Assembly (NCBI GenBank): GCA_026418755.1
Contig: JAOAAR010000129.1
Location: 1-6,198, forward strand
Direction of reading: 5' to 3'
Length of the DNA: 6,198 bases
Source of the DNA: Planctomycetota bacterium
GTDB taxonomy: Bacteria > Planctomycetota > SKW154
Shown here: in pieces, positions 5,462 through 6,198 of the stretch
How positions within the stretch are numbered: position 1 is the first letter of the stretch
Layout: each line of letters begins with the position of its first letter
Program-made: the position numbers and the translations under genes
Notes under the pieces: model-generated
Seen by the model: the letters and a program-made list of their open reading frames with translations, nothing else
What the model was told of the DNA's origin: nothing
Databases searched by the model: none

Positions 5462-6179
5462 ATGAGTATTGAAGGGCTTGATGCAAAAACATATGAACTC
5501 CGCATCGGAAAATTGGCGAAATTGAGAGAGAAAGGGATAGACCCCTTTGGAAGCCGTTTCAACGAGAAAAGAATCTCAGTCTCCACAGCACGAAGTCTTG
5601 TTGACGAAGAAGCCGAAAAAACGGCACGGATAGCAGGCAGAGTAAGCGCCATAAGAATGCACGGCAAATCAGCGTTCCTTGATGTAAGCGACATAACAGG
5701 CAAAATACAGGTCTATCTGCGACTCAACGACATAGGAGCAGAGAACTACGAGGTGGTGAAGATGCTGGATGTTGGCGACATAATCGGCGTAGAAGGAAAA
5801 GTTGGAAAGACAAGTACAGGAGAAGTGACCCTTTTCGCCACCCATTTTGTTCTTTTATGCAAAACCCTTCTCACGCCACCCGAAAAGTGGCACGGCTTGA
5901 AAGATGTCGAGTTGCGATACAGACGAAGATATGTTGACCTCTTCTCAAACCCTGATGTGCGGCAAAATTTCTTAAAACGGACACAAGTGATAAAAAGGAT
6001 AAGACATATCCTCGATGAATTAGGATTCGTAGAAGTTGAGACCCCTATTATGCAGCCTGTTGCAGGCGGCGCAGAAGCGCTTCCCTTTGTCACTCATCAC
6101 AACGCGCTCGACATGCAACTTTACCTCCGCATCGCGCCGGAGTGCTACCTCAAAAGGCTGCTTGTCGGTGGAATGGGAA
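5462..6179 (+). CDS. lysS: Lysyl-tRNA synthetase, class II (N-terminal 239 residues, truncated by contig end)
   Basis: LysRS charges tRNA-Lys with lysine using ATP in the cytoplasm. The frame opens with ATG at 5462 behind AAGGA (5448-5452, nine-base spacer). The first residues (YELRIGKLAKLREKGIDPFG) match the family's N-terminal helix. An OB-fold anticodon-binding domain spans about 55-135 (ARIAGRVSAIRMHGKSAFLD, then TGKIQVYL, DVGDIIGVEGKVG). The catalytic domain starts with LRYRRRYVDLFSNPDVR, motif 1 (LGFVEVETPIMQPVAGGAEALPF) and THHNALDMQLYLRIAP, leading to YLKRLLVGGM just before motif 2. Roughly half of a typical 490-510-residue enzyme is present. The frame runs into library adapter at 6180, so the last real codon is about 239 and the remainder is missing because of assembly, not mutation. 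The gene is probably co-transcribed with the fusion gene 23 bp upstream. Confidence 0.95.
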
Positions 6180-6198
6180 CTGTCTCTTATACACATCT
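6180..6198. other. Nextera transposase mosaic-end adapter (library artefact)
   Basis: The last 19 bases, CTGTCTCTTATACACATCT, are exactly the reverse complement of the Tn5/Nextera mosaic end AGATGTGTATAAGAGACAG. They interrupt lysS where the family normally continues into the motif 2 region. This is read-through adapter left in the assembly, not genomic sequence, and should be trimmed. Confidence 0.97.

Noticed and set aside
5446..6093. Minus-strand frames opposite lysS (5446-5703 and 5746-6093)
   Set aside because: Antisense to clear LysRS sequence; composition typical of shadow frames.

Overview
The window is a fragment of a bacterial chromosome, very probably from an uncultured organism. 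It carries two core bacterial genes (recO and the 5' part of a class II lysS), has short intergenic gaps, uses Shine-Dalgarno start sites, and ends ORFs with TGA as well as TAA, so the code is standard. Its last 19 bases are a sequencing-library adapter rather than genome, so this is the end of an assembled contig or read. No ribosomal RNA, tRNA, insertion sequence, CRISPR array or phage gene is visible. The phylum cannot be fixed from the sequence alone.

Layout. At the left (1-1103, minus strand) lie two overlapping, probably co-transcribed genes of unknown function: an exported protein with a signal peptide, then a polytopic membrane protein cut off by the window edge. A divergent intergenic region (about 1104-1322) holds a candidate minus-strand promoter with an inverted repeat over it, and what may be the tail of a lost gene just ahead of recO. 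On the plus strand, recO (1323-2075) overlaps by ATGA with a radical SAM protein that has an N-terminal B12-binding-like region (2072-3385). This pair converges on a minus-strand DUF58 gene (3404-4258), with an 18-bp perfect palindrome at the junction.

A compact divergent promoter region (4259-4337) separates the DUF58 gene from a plus-strand gene whose product fuses a gamma-carbonic-anhydrase-like left-handed beta-helix to a complete isochorismatase-like hydrolase of the YcaC/ISOC type (4338-5438). lysS follows 23 bp later (5462 onward) and is truncated at the adapter.

What stands out. The two-domain fusion keeps all three zinc-ligand histidines of one half and the Asp/Lys/Cys triad of the other. 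The promoter between DUF58 and the fusion gene appears to be truly bidirectional: one palindromic ATTATAAT box gives a TATAAT -10 on each strand, each with a TAGAC(A/T) -35 exactly 17 bp away. The DUF58 gene has no MoxR ATPase beside it. I see no evidence for a multi-gene defence or mobile system here; the novelty is in the fusion protein, its promoter and the uncharacterised gene pair at the left.
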